NCBI GenBank assembly: GCA_030425705.1
Contig: JAUHZU010000006.1
Location: 62,001-126,000, forward strand
Direction of reading: 5' to 3'
Origin: Phycisphaerae bacterium
GTDB taxonomy: Bacteria; Planctomycetota; Phycisphaerae; Phycisphaerales; Phycisphaeraceae
Length of the DNA: 64,000 nt
Shown here: positions 45,155 to 54,700 of the stretch, piece by piece
How positions within the stretch are numbered: the stretch's first letter is position 1
Layout: the number at the start of each line of letters is the position of its first letter
Program-made: the position numbers and the translations under genes
Notes under the pieces: model-generated
The model's database searches: none
Told to the model about the DNA's origin: nothing
Seen by the model: only the letters and a program-made list of their open reading frames with translations

Positions 45155-45925
45155 TTACCACTCTCCGTAGTTGTTAGTCAGGCCGAGTGAGACAATGCCT
45201 TTGCTGGGGTGTTCGGCGGTCCAGGCTTGACACTCGGGGCCAACTGTTGAGAACCGCAGTGAGTGGGCGCTGCCGTCGATCGCGATATAGTTGCCGCTTC
45301 CACCCTGATGCCAGGACCCCATACGGTTGATAGACAAATGCCCGGGGTCACGGAACGGGCCGTTGATATGGAACGCCGGGTCTTCCTCCAGCATAATCGG
45401 AAGGGGGAGCTTTTCGGTTTCGGTCGAACCGGGGAACTGGACCTTCGCCTCGTTGGGCATGATGTCGACCTTCGCGCCGGTGAAGGTCATGAGGTATGTA
45501 TAGTCGAACATGCCATTGCTGCCTTCGCCACTGCCGACGGCCCCATCGGGCAGGTCCGGGCATCGGTAGATCGAACTGATGTACTCGGCATCAACGCCGC
45601 CTCCGCCGCCGATGTATTGGTTGAGCGTGCCCTTTTGGTCGGGTGGGAGTTGGTCCCAAATATCGCCACCGATATAGGATTTCTGCCACGGCGATGGGCC
45701 GACCCAGGCGCTGCTATCGAGGTAGATGCCGGGCATACGATACTTCGTGTCGGTAAAGAAAGAGTGGAATGCAACACCGACTTGTTTCTGCTTGTTGAGG
45801 CACTCTAGGTTCCGAGCGGATTGCCGAGCCGCCCCTAGGGCGGGGAGAAGGATTGCGATCAGTAGTGCGATGATCGAGATGACGACGAGCAGTTCTATTA
45901 GAGTGAAAGCATGGCGTGTACGCAC
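45155..45925 (-). CDS. Type II secretion/type IV pilin-like protein (DUF1559-like pseudopilin)
   Basis: 256 residues from a GTG at 45925, supported by AAGGAGT five bases upstream. The N-terminus has the prepilin signature: basic leader, then [20 protein letters not shown], with Glu at position 5 of the mature form and a long hydrophobic helix. The C-terminal [14 protein letters not shown] matches the H-x9-DG-like ending common in planctomycete pseudopilins. Many paralogues per genome are typical of this group; their assembly role is unproved. It is encoded just downstream of the PIG-L gene on the same strand. Confidence 0.9.
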   Translation of the reverse strand: MRTRHAFTLIELLVVISIIALLIAILLPALGAARQSARNLECLNKQKQVGVAFHSFFTDTKYRMPGIYLDSSAWVGPSPWQKSYIGGDIWDQLPPDQKGTLNQYIGGGGGVDAEYISSIYRCPDLPDGAVGSGEGSNGMFDYTYLMTFTGAKVDIMPNEAKVQFPGSTETEKLPLPIMLEEDPAFHINGPFRDPGHLSINRMGSWHQGGSGNYIAIDGSAHSLRFSTVGPECQAWTAEHPSKGIVSLGLTNNYGEW

Positions 45926-45967
45926 GGCAGACTCCTTGGCTTGGGAAAGGACAGGTGGACATGGGGC

Positions 45968-47377
45968 CTAACTGGTCTGAAGCGGGTTAGGTACCCAACT
46001 TGTTGTTGTGGTTGCATGCTGATCGAAAAACCGCGCCCCGCGACCAAGCGGGGCACGGCGGGTGGAGGAGGCTCGAAGACCCCGGCGGACGTGGCTTCCG
46101 CGGCTGGGCAGGGTCAGGACGCCCATTGCAAGCAGGACGAAAGTCCCGGGTTCGGGAACCAAGCCCCCCGGGAATGTGCCCTGGCCCCAACCGGCGATTA
46201 ACAGGTCCAGGTCGCCCTGGCCGATGACACCGTCTCCATCCGCGTCTCCCGCGGCGACGGACCCGATCGGGACGTGTTCACCCCAGTTGGCCAGCAACAG
46301 GTCCAAATCAGCGATGCCTACGACACCATCGCCGTTGGAATCCGCGAGCAGAGCGGCGAAACGGCTAAGGTCGATATTCTCGAAGAAGTCACCGGTCGCC
46401 ATCTGGGCGTAGAAACTGCCGTCGATCATCATCGGACCGGTGGTGTCACCGCCTACCTCTGAGAACCGCAACGCCCACTGCTCAATAAACCGGTTGCCGG
46501 CAAATGCGTTGAGCAGGTTCTGCCCGCCCTCCGAGGCGTGTTCAAGCACGCCCAGATCGGTCACTTGGGCCGCAGACAGCCCGCCCATCTCTGGATAGGC
46601 GATGGAGAAATCGTGATAGAAGTGGTTCAGGACCGGTACACCGGGATCGCGGTAGTCCTGGAACATATGGATGTAGAGCTTGTCTGCCTGCCATGGGTCA
46701 AGCCCGGCGATATCTAGCGATGCATCAGCGGCGAGCGTATAGGCGTCCTGAAAGACAATGCTCGCGGCTTGATGCGCGCCGTGGCCATACTCGCCGCGCT
46801 GGTCGTGAGCGACCAGCACCGAGGGTTGGTACCGCCGTATCTGCTCGGCCAGGTAGAGAGCTGCGGCCTCGCGCCCATCGGGCACCCCGTTGCCATTGAG
46901 GTCCGCCACGCCATTGGTGATGTCACCGTCCCAAGCGTTCCAGGTGTTCGCCAGTGAGCCGGTCCCGCCGGGCAGGTCGCTGTGGTCTCGGAAGCGGGCG
47001 AAGATCGGTTCGTTCCGCATCCCGTAGACCCAGGCCGCGTTACGCAGTTCCTGCTCGCGCGTGGCCTGCTCTACGGGGTTGTTCGGCCGGCTGCTTACGA
47101 GGTCAACCAAGACAACCGGGAGGTTGCGGACCTGGGTGTAGTACGGGATCACGCCGCCCAGGAACAGCCCCTCGTCGTCAGGATGCGCGCCGACGATCAT
47201 GACGGCGGCCTGATCGGGTTGCGGCTGCCAGGGGTGGCCCCCGCGGGTCATCGCGTCCTGATAGGCCTTTGCCCCGGGCACAAAGCCGGGGTCGAGGTCG
47301 CAACCGCAGTGCCCCCACCCCGGGAGCGCTGCACCGATCACGAACACAGTGGAAACCGCAATGCGAAACAACATCAT
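45968..47377 (-). CDS. Exported PIG-L deacetylase with dockerin-like repeats and PEP-CTERM signal
   Basis: 469 residues from the ATG at 47377 (another at 47374; GAGG just upstream). A signal peptide (about 1-22) leads to a PIG-L/LmbE domain with the metal motif AHPDDEGLFLGG and EYGHGAHQA, which removes N-acetyl groups from sugar-type substrates. Near the C-terminus two calcium-loop units, DSNGDGVVGIADLDLLLANWG and a second DADGDGV copy, look like a type I dockerin. VPEPGTFVLLAMGVLTLP follows, the PEP-CTERM motif and membrane helix. Unusually, about 45 residues continue past the helix instead of a few arginines, as if the normal stop had been lost. Confidence 0.87.
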   Translation of the reverse strand: MMLFRIAVSTVFVIGAALPGWGHCGCDLDPGFVPGAKAYQDAMTRGGHPWQPQPDQAAVMIVGAHPDDEGLFLGGVIPYYTQVRNLPVVLVDLVSSRPNNPVEQATREQELRNAAWVYGMRNEPIFARFRDHSDLPGGTGSLANTWNAWDGDITNGVADLNGNGVPDGREAAALYLAEQIRRYQPSVLVAHDQRGEYGHGAHQAASIVFQDAYTLAADASLDIAGLDPWQADKLYIHMFQDYRDPGVPVLNHFYHDFSIAYPEMGGLSAAQVTDLGVLEHASEGGQNLLNAFAGNRFIEQWALRFSEVGGDTTGPMMIDGSFYAQMATGDFFENIDLSRFAALLADSNGDGVVGIADLDLLLANWGEHVPIGSVAAGDADGDGVIGQGDLDLLIAGWGQGTFPGGLVPEPGTFVLLAMGVLTLPSRGSHVRRGLRASSTRRAPLGRGARFFDQHATTTTSWVPNPLQTS

Positions 47378-47457
47378 GACCTCAATCGAGAATAGCCGGT
47401 GCAAGGCCTCGGCCGGCGGTCAGGCCGGCCGAGGCGGAATGCTTGATCCAGCGACGC

Positions 47458-48222
47458 TTAGCCGCGGCGGCGACGCAATACCGCCAGGCCACCCAGTCCC
47501 AACAGCGCCAGCGAGCCGGGCTCGGGGACTTCGCGGAGTTGGAAGGCCGCCGCTTCGAGGTTGAAGTCGGGACCATTCGACGATTTCGCGATGTGGATGT
47601 CCTGGACCGCTTCGGTCGCGACGAAGGTACCGGTGACGATCTCAGGCCCACCGATCGCGATGCCGGTGAGGGTGTAGACCTCCGCGCCACCTGTTGTCGC
47701 GGCGTAGCCCACATCAAACCCCGCGGGGTCGTTCGACAGAAGAATCTGGACCTCGTAGGCCTGACCGATTGTCAGTCCTGTGAGCTGGGCGATCGAGTTG
47801 CCGATGCCGCCACCGAACTCGACCGAGTCCAACAGTGCGTTGGCATCGGCGACCGATAACCCGGCGATCGGATTGGTGTCGTCATAGTACGCGGTACTGT
47901 TGAAGTCGTTCCCGTCGTTCGCCTTAAACGTGCCGGGCGCAACCGCGCCGCCCGCATCCACGACGAAGAACCCGACGCCATCCCCCGAATCCGGCCCGAA
48001 CGTCACGCCGTTGACCGTCACCGCCGACGTTGCCACGCCGCTGTTGACCCCAACGCCGGCATTGCCTTGGCCGAGGTTGACGGCCTGGACGAGCGTACCG
48101 TTGTTCGATACTTGGTTTGCGTTGGTAAACGACGCGGATGAGAAACTGATTACGGCCGCCGAGGCCGTGCCGGTCCCGAAGACCGCCAGAAGAGACGCGG
48201 TTGTCATTAGAGCACGAGTCAT
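47458..48222 (-). CDS. PEP-CTERM surface protein
   Basis: 254 residues with GGAGGA six bases before the ATG at 48222. A signal peptide (about 1-23, ending ASA) precedes a Gly/Asn/Thr-rich beta domain of unknown function. The C-terminus is a textbook tripartite PEP-CTERM signal: VPEPGSLALLGLGGLAVL then RRRRG. It is a probable exosortase substrate, likely to end up on the cell surface or in exopolysaccharide. It lies between the PIG-L gene and the FecR/LamG gene. Confidence 0.92.
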   Translation of the reverse strand: MTRALMTTASLLAVFGTGTASAAVISFSSASFTNANQVSNNGTLVQAVNLGQGNAGVGVNSGVATSAVTVNGVTFGPDSGDGVGFFVVDAGGAVAPGTFKANDGNDFNSTAYYDDTNPIAGLSVADANALLDSVEFGGGIGNSIAQLTGLTIGQAYEVQILLSNDPAGFDVGYAATTGGAEVYTLTGIAIGGPEIVTGTFVATEAVQDIHIAKSSNGPDFNLEAAAFQLREVPEPGSLALLGLGGLAVLRRRRG

Positions 48223-48283
48223 ATCAATTCCTCCGTTTGGGAGTGGTGAAAGATGGGATACAAGATCCCGTGGAGCCCGTCCG

Positions 48284-50065
48284 TTACGGGACTTCAGCAG
48301 CAAAAAAGTGTTGGTGGACCTCGGCCTCAGACAGGGCCCGGTCGTAAATCGCGACCTCATCAAGCCGGCCCTGCCAAGCCTGGATGCCCATCCCCGTGAA
48401 CGGGTTGCGACCGATCATGAGAGGAGGAGGCGTAGATGACACACTCGCCGTGCCCGAAAGGGACGCCCTGTGGACCGTGATCGGCGAGCCATCGACAAAC
48501 ATCGCGACACTCCCGTCGTCATCGACCCGCGCGACCAAGTGCACCCAACGGCCTTCGGGCAGGACGGCATTGCCGATGAAGTCGGCTCTATGGAAAAAGG
48601 TGAATACCGGCACGTTGCCAGGCCAGTTCCCGATGTTGTTTGGACCAGCATGGCCGTTGACACCCAGTCCGAAGCCGCCGTCCTCAGATCGGGTCGACAC
48701 GATGCGCATAAAACCTTCGTGCCCGGGCTCGATCCAGCACCAGACCTCGACCGTGAACGATTGCCGGAGGAGAAAACGCTCGTTCGGATCGACCATTGCG
48801 GAGGCACCGCTGCGGCGAAACTCCAGCGACCCGCTCGGGTCGTCGGGCCGGAAGCCCGCTCGTAGATGACCAAGCATGCGGGTTGTCCGTGCGTCCGCAG
48901 CAAGCCAGCCGTGATCGGGCAGGCTCGAAGTCTCCTCATTGATCGGGCCTCGCCAGTAGCACATTGGCCGGCTCGACAGCACCGCGGCCTGATACGCTGT
49001 CGCAGGCACTTCCCGTGCGAATCGTGCGCCGGCGGCATCTAATTGCCTGGCTTCACCACCAGGAGTTGCTGACGCCGCCTGATCCTCGACCAGTCGTAAC
49101 ACCGTGCCGTTCCCAGATCGACCCGAGGTCACCTCGACCTCGCCCGCGAACACATGCGTCAGTGTCTCGCCGCCGTCATCCACCGCGACGCCGAATATTG
49201 TTCCGTAGTCCACAACAAGCCCGCTCGGGGTGTGCACTGTAAAACCGCTTGCACGTTCCGAGACATCAGCAACCAGTTGCCCATGCACGAGTTCGATGCC
49301 GTTATCTTCGGCGAGGTCAAACGTGACCGGCGCTTCAAGCACGAGGTCTACGCCGTACACTGTGCGGACCTCTGCCCATCCGTGGGTCAGGGTGTATTGC
49401 CCTGGGGACAAAGATTGCGTCCCAGGGGGCATGGGGCCGGCCCAAACCGCATCGAAACTGTCGACCAAGTGAGCGACAGTTGAGGTTGTCAATGCTTCAG
49501 GTTGTGGCACACGCTCAACAACCTGTGGAGTCACCTTGGCAGTTGGGGCGGAATTGAAGTGAGTAAACATGATCAGCGCGAACCCCAACACCGCTGCGAG
49601 ACCCAGCCAGACGACCACCTTTGGGATCACAATGTCCCGATCCACCGGTTCAGATATGTTGCGACGCCTAAGCTCTAACCGCCTGATTCGAGCTTCCTCG
49701 GCCTGTTGAGCGGCGAGACGCCGATTCGCCTCGTCTTCCAATTCATGCCTGCGCCGATCCGCCAGGGCCTGCTCGATGATAAAGGCCATAGAGCTAGAGT
49801 CGTCAGATGCTTTGGCCGCGATAAGTTCGATTTCATCAGACGCGATATCGCCTGGCGAGATCTCATTTTTCGAGAGATCAGACAGATCGACCATACGATC
49901 CAGGCGGAGCATGTGCTCGATCGCACGCTGGTCCATCGCGTACCGCGCCAGCGCGTCGGCGTGGGCCGGGTCCTCGGCGACCCAGCGCTCCAGCGCTTCG
50001 ATCTGGTCCGCATCCAGCGTGCCGTTGAAGAAGCCGGCCAGGAGCTCGTTCGGGTCAGTGGGCAT
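48284..50065 (-). CDS. FecR-type anti-sigma protein with LamG domain
   Basis: 593 residues. The N-terminal 60 residues resemble the sigma-binding helices of anti-sigma factors (ELLAGFFNGTLDADQIEALE, AEDPAHADALARYAMDQ). A Glu/Arg-rich stretch and a membrane segment (about 150-171) follow, then a FecR domain (about 215-340; HTPSGLVVDYGTIFGVAV is typical). The C-terminal part (about 400-590) is a LamG/concanavalin-like domain (SFTVEVWCWIEPG, RWVHLVARVDDDGSVAMFVDG). It would hold the sigma factor at the membrane and sense a ligand outside. Its start overlaps the sigma gene by 11 bases. Confidence 0.88.
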   Translation of the reverse strand: MPTDPNELLAGFFNGTLDADQIEALERWVAEDPAHADALARYAMDQRAIEHMLRLDRMVDLSDLSKNEISPGDIASDEIELIAAKASDDSSSMAFIIEQALADRRRHELEDEANRRLAAQQAEEARIRRLELRRRNISEPVDRDIVIPKVVVWLGLAAVLGFALIMFTHFNSAPTAKVTPQVVERVPQPEALTTSTVAHLVDSFDAVWAGPMPPGTQSLSPGQYTLTHGWAEVRTVYGVDLVLEAPVTFDLAEDNGIELVHGQLVADVSERASGFTVHTPSGLVVDYGTIFGVAVDDGGETLTHVFAGEVEVTSGRSGNGTVLRLVEDQAASATPGGEARQLDAAGARFAREVPATAYQAAVLSSRPMCYWRGPINEETSSLPDHGWLAADARTTRMLGHLRAGFRPDDPSGSLEFRRSGASAMVDPNERFLLRQSFTVEVWCWIEPGHEGFMRIVSTRSEDGGFGLGVNGHAGPNNIGNWPGNVPVFTFFHRADFIGNAVLPEGRWVHLVARVDDDGSVAMFVDGSPITVHRASLSGTASVSSTPPPLMIGRNPFTGMGIQAWQGRLDEVAIYDRALSEAEVHQHFFAAEVP

Positions 50066-50633
50066 GCCCGCCCCCTTCCAGCCGGCGCAGCCGGCGTGTG
50101 ATGCAGTCGGCCAGCGCGGCGCGGATCTTGTAGAGCGAGACCGACACGGTGTTGGGCCGACTACCCACGGCGTCGGCGATCTTCGCGACCGACATCCCGT
50201 CGGTGTAGCGCAGCCCCAGCAGCTTGCGGTGCCGGGTCTGGAGCTGGCCCATGCAGTGCTCCAGGGCGTCGACCCGGTCGGCCGATTCGTCCTTGACCCG
50301 GGTGAAACCGTCCGCCATCAGGTCGAGGGTCTGGTTACCCAGGGCGACCGCGTCGCGTTTGCCGCGTCGGCGGAGCTCCTGCACCTTGTGGCGGGCGATC
50401 CCCACCGCCCAATTCGCGAACGGCCGGTCGGGGTCGTACCGGTCAAAATGCAGCGCGGCCTGTTTGGCGGTCTCTTGAAGCACGTCGTCCCGGTCGTGGG
50501 CGTGGACCACGGCCGTGCGGATGAACGCCTCGACCAGGTGCTGCGAGCGGGACCACAGGAGGGCAAGTTCCGCCCGCCGATCCGCCTCCAGTGCGGCCTG
50601 CTCCGGGTTGTGGGGGGGTGGGGTGGGGTCCAT
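50055..50633 (-). CDS. ECF-type RNA polymerase sigma factor
   Basis: 192 residues from the ATG at 50633; a TTG at 50663 would add ten. Region 2 is RDDVLQETAKQAALHFDRYD with RPFANWAVGIARHKVQELRR. Region 4 is LQTRHRKLLGLRYTDGMSVA followed by a helix-turn-helix ending NTVSVSLYKIRAAL. It matches the planctomycete/verrucomicrobial ECF group whose genes precede FecR/LamG proteins. The adjacent PEP-CTERM and pilin-like genes are candidate targets; this is inferred from position. Confidence 0.92.
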   Translation of the reverse strand: MDPTPPPHNPEQAALEADRRAELALLWSRSQHLVEAFIRTAVVHAHDRDDVLQETAKQAALHFDRYDPDRPFANWAVGIARHKVQELRRRGKRDAVALGNQTLDLMADGFTRVKDESADRVDALEHCMGQLQTRHRKLLGLRYTDGMSVAKIADAVGSRPNTVSVSLYKIRAALADCITRRLRRLEGGGHAH

Positions 50634-50754
50634 GCGGGGCTCGTCTACCGTACATAGACACAATCCCGCCGGAAATGACCGGCGTTTCTAACATTTTTCT
50701 GATTTGTCGCGTTGCGGCCGCGCCTGCGGGCGATGGCCGGGGGCAGGCGCGGGC

Positions 50755-51840
50755 TCAGTCCGCGTCGAGGATGCGCAGGATGCGGCCGTAGGTGACGTTG
50801 GCGACGAGTTCGGCCTCATCGCCGGTGTTGCTGACGAACTGGACGACGACGGTGTCGCGGTCGGGGTGGTAGCGGGCGATGCTGTAGTAGCCGGGCAGCC
50901 AGCCGGTGTGTTCCTGGTCATAGAGGCCGTTGTAGACGGCGGTGGCCTCCTCGCCGAGGAGGGAGCCGTCGCAGAGGGCGCGGAGGAACCGGCCGACGTC
51001 CTGTGCGGTCGCGATCATCGACCCGCCGGGCGTGGTGTAGACCAGGGGCTTGAGGTCCTCGTCGATGCCGTGGTGGTAGCCGCTGGCCACATCCTTGGGG
51101 TCGACGGCGGCGAGGGAGGGGTACGTCTGGTTCAGGCCGGCGGGGGCGAGCAGCTCGTGGTGGATGTAGTCCTGGTGGGGGTAGCCCAGGGTGTCGTCGA
51201 GGATCATGCCCAGGAGCAGATAGTTGGTGTTGGAGTAGCTGCGGCGGGTGTCTGGGGCGAAGTCGGCGGGCCGGTCGAGGGCGAGGGCGAGGTTGTCCTG
51301 GGGGTTGGACTGGCGGGTGATCCACGCGAAGCCGTCGAGGTCGGTGAAGTTGGGGATGCCGCTGCGGTGCTGGACGAGCATGCGGAGGGTGATGCGGTCG
51401 GCGTGCTTGATGCGGTCCGCGAACTGGGGGAGCAGGTGCGCGAGGGTGGCGTCCAGGTCGAGCCGCTGTTCGGCGGCGAGCTTCGCGGTCGCGGCGGCGA
51501 GGTAGAGCTTGCTGATGCTGGCGATCTTGAACAGGGCGTTCGCGTCGGCGGGGGTCTGCGCGTCGCGGTCCCGGTAGCCGGCGGCGTAGAGCGCGGGGGG
51601 TTGGCCGGGGGCGTCGACGTAGACGATGATGCCGTCGAGCCCGTGCCCGGCCGCGTCGTCGACCTGCTCCTGCACGGTGTCGGGCAGCGGCGCGAGCCAG
51701 GCCCAGACCCCGCCCCACGGCACGAACACGACCGCGCTGGCGATGCCGACCAGCGGCATGACGATCCGCAGGGACCAAAGGATGCGTTTACGTCGTTGGC
51801 TCGGCAAGATGGGTTCCCGCTGTGCAATACCTATCCGCAC
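50755..51840 (-). CDS. Membrane-anchored serine hydrolase (beta-lactamase/class C PBP-like)
   Basis: 361 residues from a GTG at 51840. A membrane anchor (about 25-48) precedes the hydrolase fold. The SxxK motif is ASISKLYLA (catalytic Ser and Lys), the second is YSNTNY (Tyr-x-Asn), and the third is HTGWLPGYY, replacing the KTG triad as in EstB-like esterases. Activity could be a D-Ala peptidase or an esterase. It is encoded alone, between the sigma operon and the transglutaminase-like gene. Confidence 0.85.
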   Translation of the reverse strand: MRIGIAQREPILPSQRRKRILWSLRIVMPLVGIASAVVFVPWGGVWAWLAPLPDTVQEQVDDAAGHGLDGIIVYVDAPGQPPALYAAGYRDRDAQTPADANALFKIASISKLYLAAATAKLAAEQRLDLDATLAHLLPQFADRIKHADRITLRMLVQHRSGIPNFTDLDGFAWITRQSNPQDNLALALDRPADFAPDTRRSYSNTNYLLLGMILDDTLGYPHQDYIHHELLAPAGLNQTYPSLAAVDPKDVASGYHHGIDEDLKPLVYTTPGGSMIATAQDVGRFLRALCDGSLLGEEATAVYNGLYDQEHTGWLPGYYSIARYHPDRDTVVVQFVSNTGDEAELVANVTYGRILRILDAD

Positions 51841-51862
51841 GAAAATACGATAAAGCGAGATT

Positions 51863-53041
51863 TCAATCGGTGGTCAGCGTGGATTCAAGTTCCCCGCCGT
51901 CGGCGGTGTGGAAGACGATCCGGTAGGTCGAGCTGCCGGCGAGGCGGGCGGTGATCTGGCCCGTCGTATCGGTTGTGTCGACGGGGTGGCGGGCGACGAG
52001 TTCGCCGGCCCAGTAGATGAAGACCTCGGTGACGGAGTGGTCGGCGGACGTATTCCCGTCAGTGGGCTCAGGCAGTTCGATGCGGACGTCCACCGCCTCG
52101 CTGTAGAAGCGCGTCACGTTGAGGGCGGGGACGTAGGTGATGCTGAGGTCCCAGACGAGGGGGAAATGGGTGGCGGTCCGGCGGGTGCAGGCGGCGTAGA
52201 CGCTGTGGTGCCAGTGGTCGGGGTCGGTCATGTTGCGGCAGCGGTCGTTGACCCAGTCGTCGTCGCGGAGGTCGGAGTTGGTGCCGCCGACGTTGTACCA
52301 GCGGTCGTGAAAAACCTCGACCCAGTTGTGGTTGCCCTGGATCTCGGTCCAGAGGGGGACGCCGACGATGCGCGCGGGGATGCCGACAGCGCGGCAGGCG
52401 TCGGTGAGGAGGATGGACAGCCCGGTGCAGGAGGCGTAGCCGGCCTCGATGGATTCGTAGGGGGACTGGTCGGGCTTGGGCCGGCGGGTCGCGTGGAAGT
52501 AGACCTCGAAGTGGTCGTTGAGGTGGTCGTTGAGCCAGTTGGTGGCGTCGAGGATGTTGTCGAACTGCCAGCACTGCTCGCGGAGCTGGTCGTAGAAGTC
52601 CCGCCGCCAGTCGTCGCGCCGTTCGTTGAGCGAGGCGAAGGGGAGGATGTATTGGAAGAACTGCTGCTCGGTGACCTGGTCGTGCCAGGGCGCGTGGTGC
52701 CAGGCCTCGTAGGCGAGGGCGGTGTTCTCGAGGAGGAACGTGGCGGTGACCGACTGCAGGTCACGCTCGGGCATGTGGGCGATGAGGAAGACGATGCCGG
52801 GCAGGTACGCATCGGGCGCGTTACGCAGGGCGGCCCGCAGTTCATCGGCGTTTGTGCCCGCCCGTTCGAGGGGGCGTTGGATCGCTCGGCGGTCGTCGCG
52901 CGAGAGCCGGGCGGCGGCATCGCGCGGGGACGTGTCGGCCGCGGGCTCGGCCTGTGTCTTGGCCGGGGTGTCCTCGATCTGTGCGTAGGCGGGGCCGGCC
53001 AACAGGCAGGCGGCGGCGAAGGAGGCTAGTAACAAACGCAT
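51863..53041 (-). CDS. Exported transglutaminase-like protein with an altered triad
   Basis: 392 residues from the ATG at 53041, favoured by GGAG six bases upstream. A signal peptide ends near AYA (about residue 20). The transglutaminase-like core (about 190-260) keeps the nucleophile in YASCTGLSILLTDACRAVGI and the His in GNHNWVEVFHD, but the Asp of the usual WYxxDPT segment is replaced (RWYNVGGT). The C-terminus is a beta domain (TEVFIYWAGELVA). It may have lost activity or use another acid. Confidence 0.8.
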   Translation of the reverse strand: MRLLLASFAAACLLAGPAYAQIEDTPAKTQAEPAADTSPRDAAARLSRDDRRAIQRPLERAGTNADELRAALRNAPDAYLPGIVFLIAHMPERDLQSVTATFLLENTALAYEAWHHAPWHDQVTEQQFFQYILPFASLNERRDDWRRDFYDQLREQCWQFDNILDATNWLNDHLNDHFEVYFHATRRPKPDQSPYESIEAGYASCTGLSILLTDACRAVGIPARIVGVPLWTEIQGNHNWVEVFHDRWYNVGGTNSDLRDDDWVNDRCRNMTDPDHWHHSVYAACTRRTATHFPLVWDLSITYVPALNVTRFYSEAVDVRIELPEPTDGNTSADHSVTEVFIYWAGELVARHPVDTTDTTGQITARLAGSSTYRIVFHTADGGELESTLTTD

Positions 53042-53140
53042 CGGCGTCTCCATGTTCAAGGATAGGGAGAGGCGTGCGGTCGGCCGCTCCCCCGGCGGAG
53101 TGGTTGGGATAAAGCCCACATAGTACGGGCAGCGTTCACG

Positions 53141-54613
53141 CTACCGCGGTTCCTGGGCGGGCGTGTACTCGTCGTAGTTGTTCGCGGACTGGCCACGCCA
53201 GTAGGGCGACGTATTGAAGTGCGGGTAGGTGGGCATGGCCCGTTCCCAGTCGTGGATGACGCGGAAGAGGTCGGCGACGGCGTCGGGGTCGTCGCCCGAG
53301 CGGTCCTGCTGCTCGCCCAGGTCGTCGGGCAGGCGGAAGAGCTGGGCCGGGCGGTGCGCGAGGCGGATGAGTTTGTCCTCGCCGTTGACAAGCACCGCGG
53401 TCTGTCCCTGCAGCCGCCAGAACAGGTAGCGGTCGGGCGTGGGCTGGTTGGCGGCCAGGGCGTCGAGGATGTTGATGCCGTCGTAGGTGCGTGGCCTGGC
53501 GTTGTCGCCGCTGCCGTCGGTGAGTTCGAGCGTTTGGCCGCCGCACGCGGCGAGGAGGGTCGGCAGCAAGTCGAGGGTCGAGACGACGCCGGCGTAGGGT
53601 TCGCCGGCCGGCACGCGGTCGGGCCAGCAGACGATCATGGGCACGCGGATGCCGCCTTCGCGGAGGTTGCCCTTGCTGCCGGAGAACGGGCCGTTCCACG
53701 AGGCGTTGGTGCGTCGCGGCCCGCCGTTGTCGCTGAAAAAGACGATCAGAGTGTTGTCGTACTGGCCGGTCTGTTTGAGGTGTTCGACGATGCGGCCGAC
53801 GCCGCGGTCCAGGGCGTGGACCATGGCGCAGTAGGTCCGCCGTTTCTCGTTACGGACGTGTTGGTAATGAGCGAGGTCGTCGTCGGTGGCCTGCATCGGG
53901 GTGTGCGGGGCGTTGTAGGCGAGGTAGAGGAACCACGGGCCGCCGGGCGTGAGAGAACTGTCGGCGATGTAGCGGATCGCCTCGTCGGTGAAGTAATCGG
54001 TCGCGTAAGCACTGGAGAACTCGGCGACGGGTTCGCCGTCGCGCTCGATCGCGTTGCGTACGCGGTTGAGGAAGTAGCCGTGGCTCCCGCCGCGCATCCC
54101 GGTGAAGTGGTCGAACCCGCGCGCGGTGGGGTAGTGCTCGTCCTCGTAGCCCAGGTGCCACTTGCCAACGGCAAAGGTGCGGTAGCCGTTGTGCCGGAGG
54201 TGGTCGGCGAGCGTGGCTTCGGAGGGGTGCAGCCCGTAGAACTCGCGGCGGGTGGGTGTGTTCTCGGACCAGCGGTTGAGGTTGGCCTCGAAGCCGATCC
54301 GGCTGGGGTATCGCCCGGTGAGCAGGCCGGCCCGGCTGGGCGCGCAGACGCTGGAAGTCACATAGGCCTGCGTGCAGAGCCGGCCGTCCGCGGCGAGCGC
54401 GTCGAGGTGGGGTGTCTGGATGACGGCCGTGCCCGTGCAGCCCAGGTCGCCGTAGCCCATGTCGTCGGCGATGATGAGCAGGATGTTGGGCGCGCTGGCC
54501 TCGTCATCCTGGCCGGGCTGCGCCTGGGCGAAGGCCGAGGCGGTCCCGAGCCAGGCGATCAGGAACGCTGCGATACGGGTGCAGACCGATAGGCGAGGCG
54601 GGTGCTTGGGCAT
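53141..54613 (-). CDS. Exported Cys-type sulfatase
   Basis: 490 residues with a signal peptide (about 1-29). ILLIIADDMGYGDLGC gives the metal-binding aspartates; SSVCAPSRAGLLTGRYPSRIG contains C-x-P-S-R, the sequence in which Cys is converted to formylglycine. FAVGKWHLGYE and FFSDNGG complete the active site. It removes sulfate esters from polysaccharides outside the cytoplasm, a common planctomycete trait. The maturing enzyme (an anSME or FGE) is not in the window. It is 99 bases upstream of the transglutaminase-like gene on the same strand. Confidence 0.94.
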   Translation of the reverse strand: MPKHPPRLSVCTRIAAFLIAWLGTASAFAQAQPGQDDEASAPNILLIIADDMGYGDLGCTGTAVIQTPHLDALAADGRLCTQAYVTSSVCAPSRAGLLTGRYPSRIGFEANLNRWSENTPTRREFYGLHPSEATLADHLRHNGYRTFAVGKWHLGYEDEHYPTARGFDHFTGMRGGSHGYFLNRVRNAIERDGEPVAEFSSAYATDYFTDEAIRYIADSSLTPGGPWFLYLAYNAPHTPMQATDDDLAHYQHVRNEKRRTYCAMVHALDRGVGRIVEHLKQTGQYDNTLIVFFSDNGGPRRTNASWNGPFSGSKGNLREGGIRVPMIVCWPDRVPAGEPYAGVVSTLDLLPTLLAACGGQTLELTDGSGDNARPRTYDGINILDALAANQPTPDRYLFWRLQGQTAVLVNGEDKLIRLAHRPAQLFRLPDDLGEQQDRSGDDPDAVADLFRVIHDWERAMPTYPHFNTSPYWRGQSANNYDEYTPAQEPR

Positions 54614-54700
54614 GCCCTAGCGTAGCATGGGCCAGGCGTGCCGGCAGCGCCCCAACGGGTTGCGGTAGAATCCTCAGACCACGGCGAACGGAGACAACAG

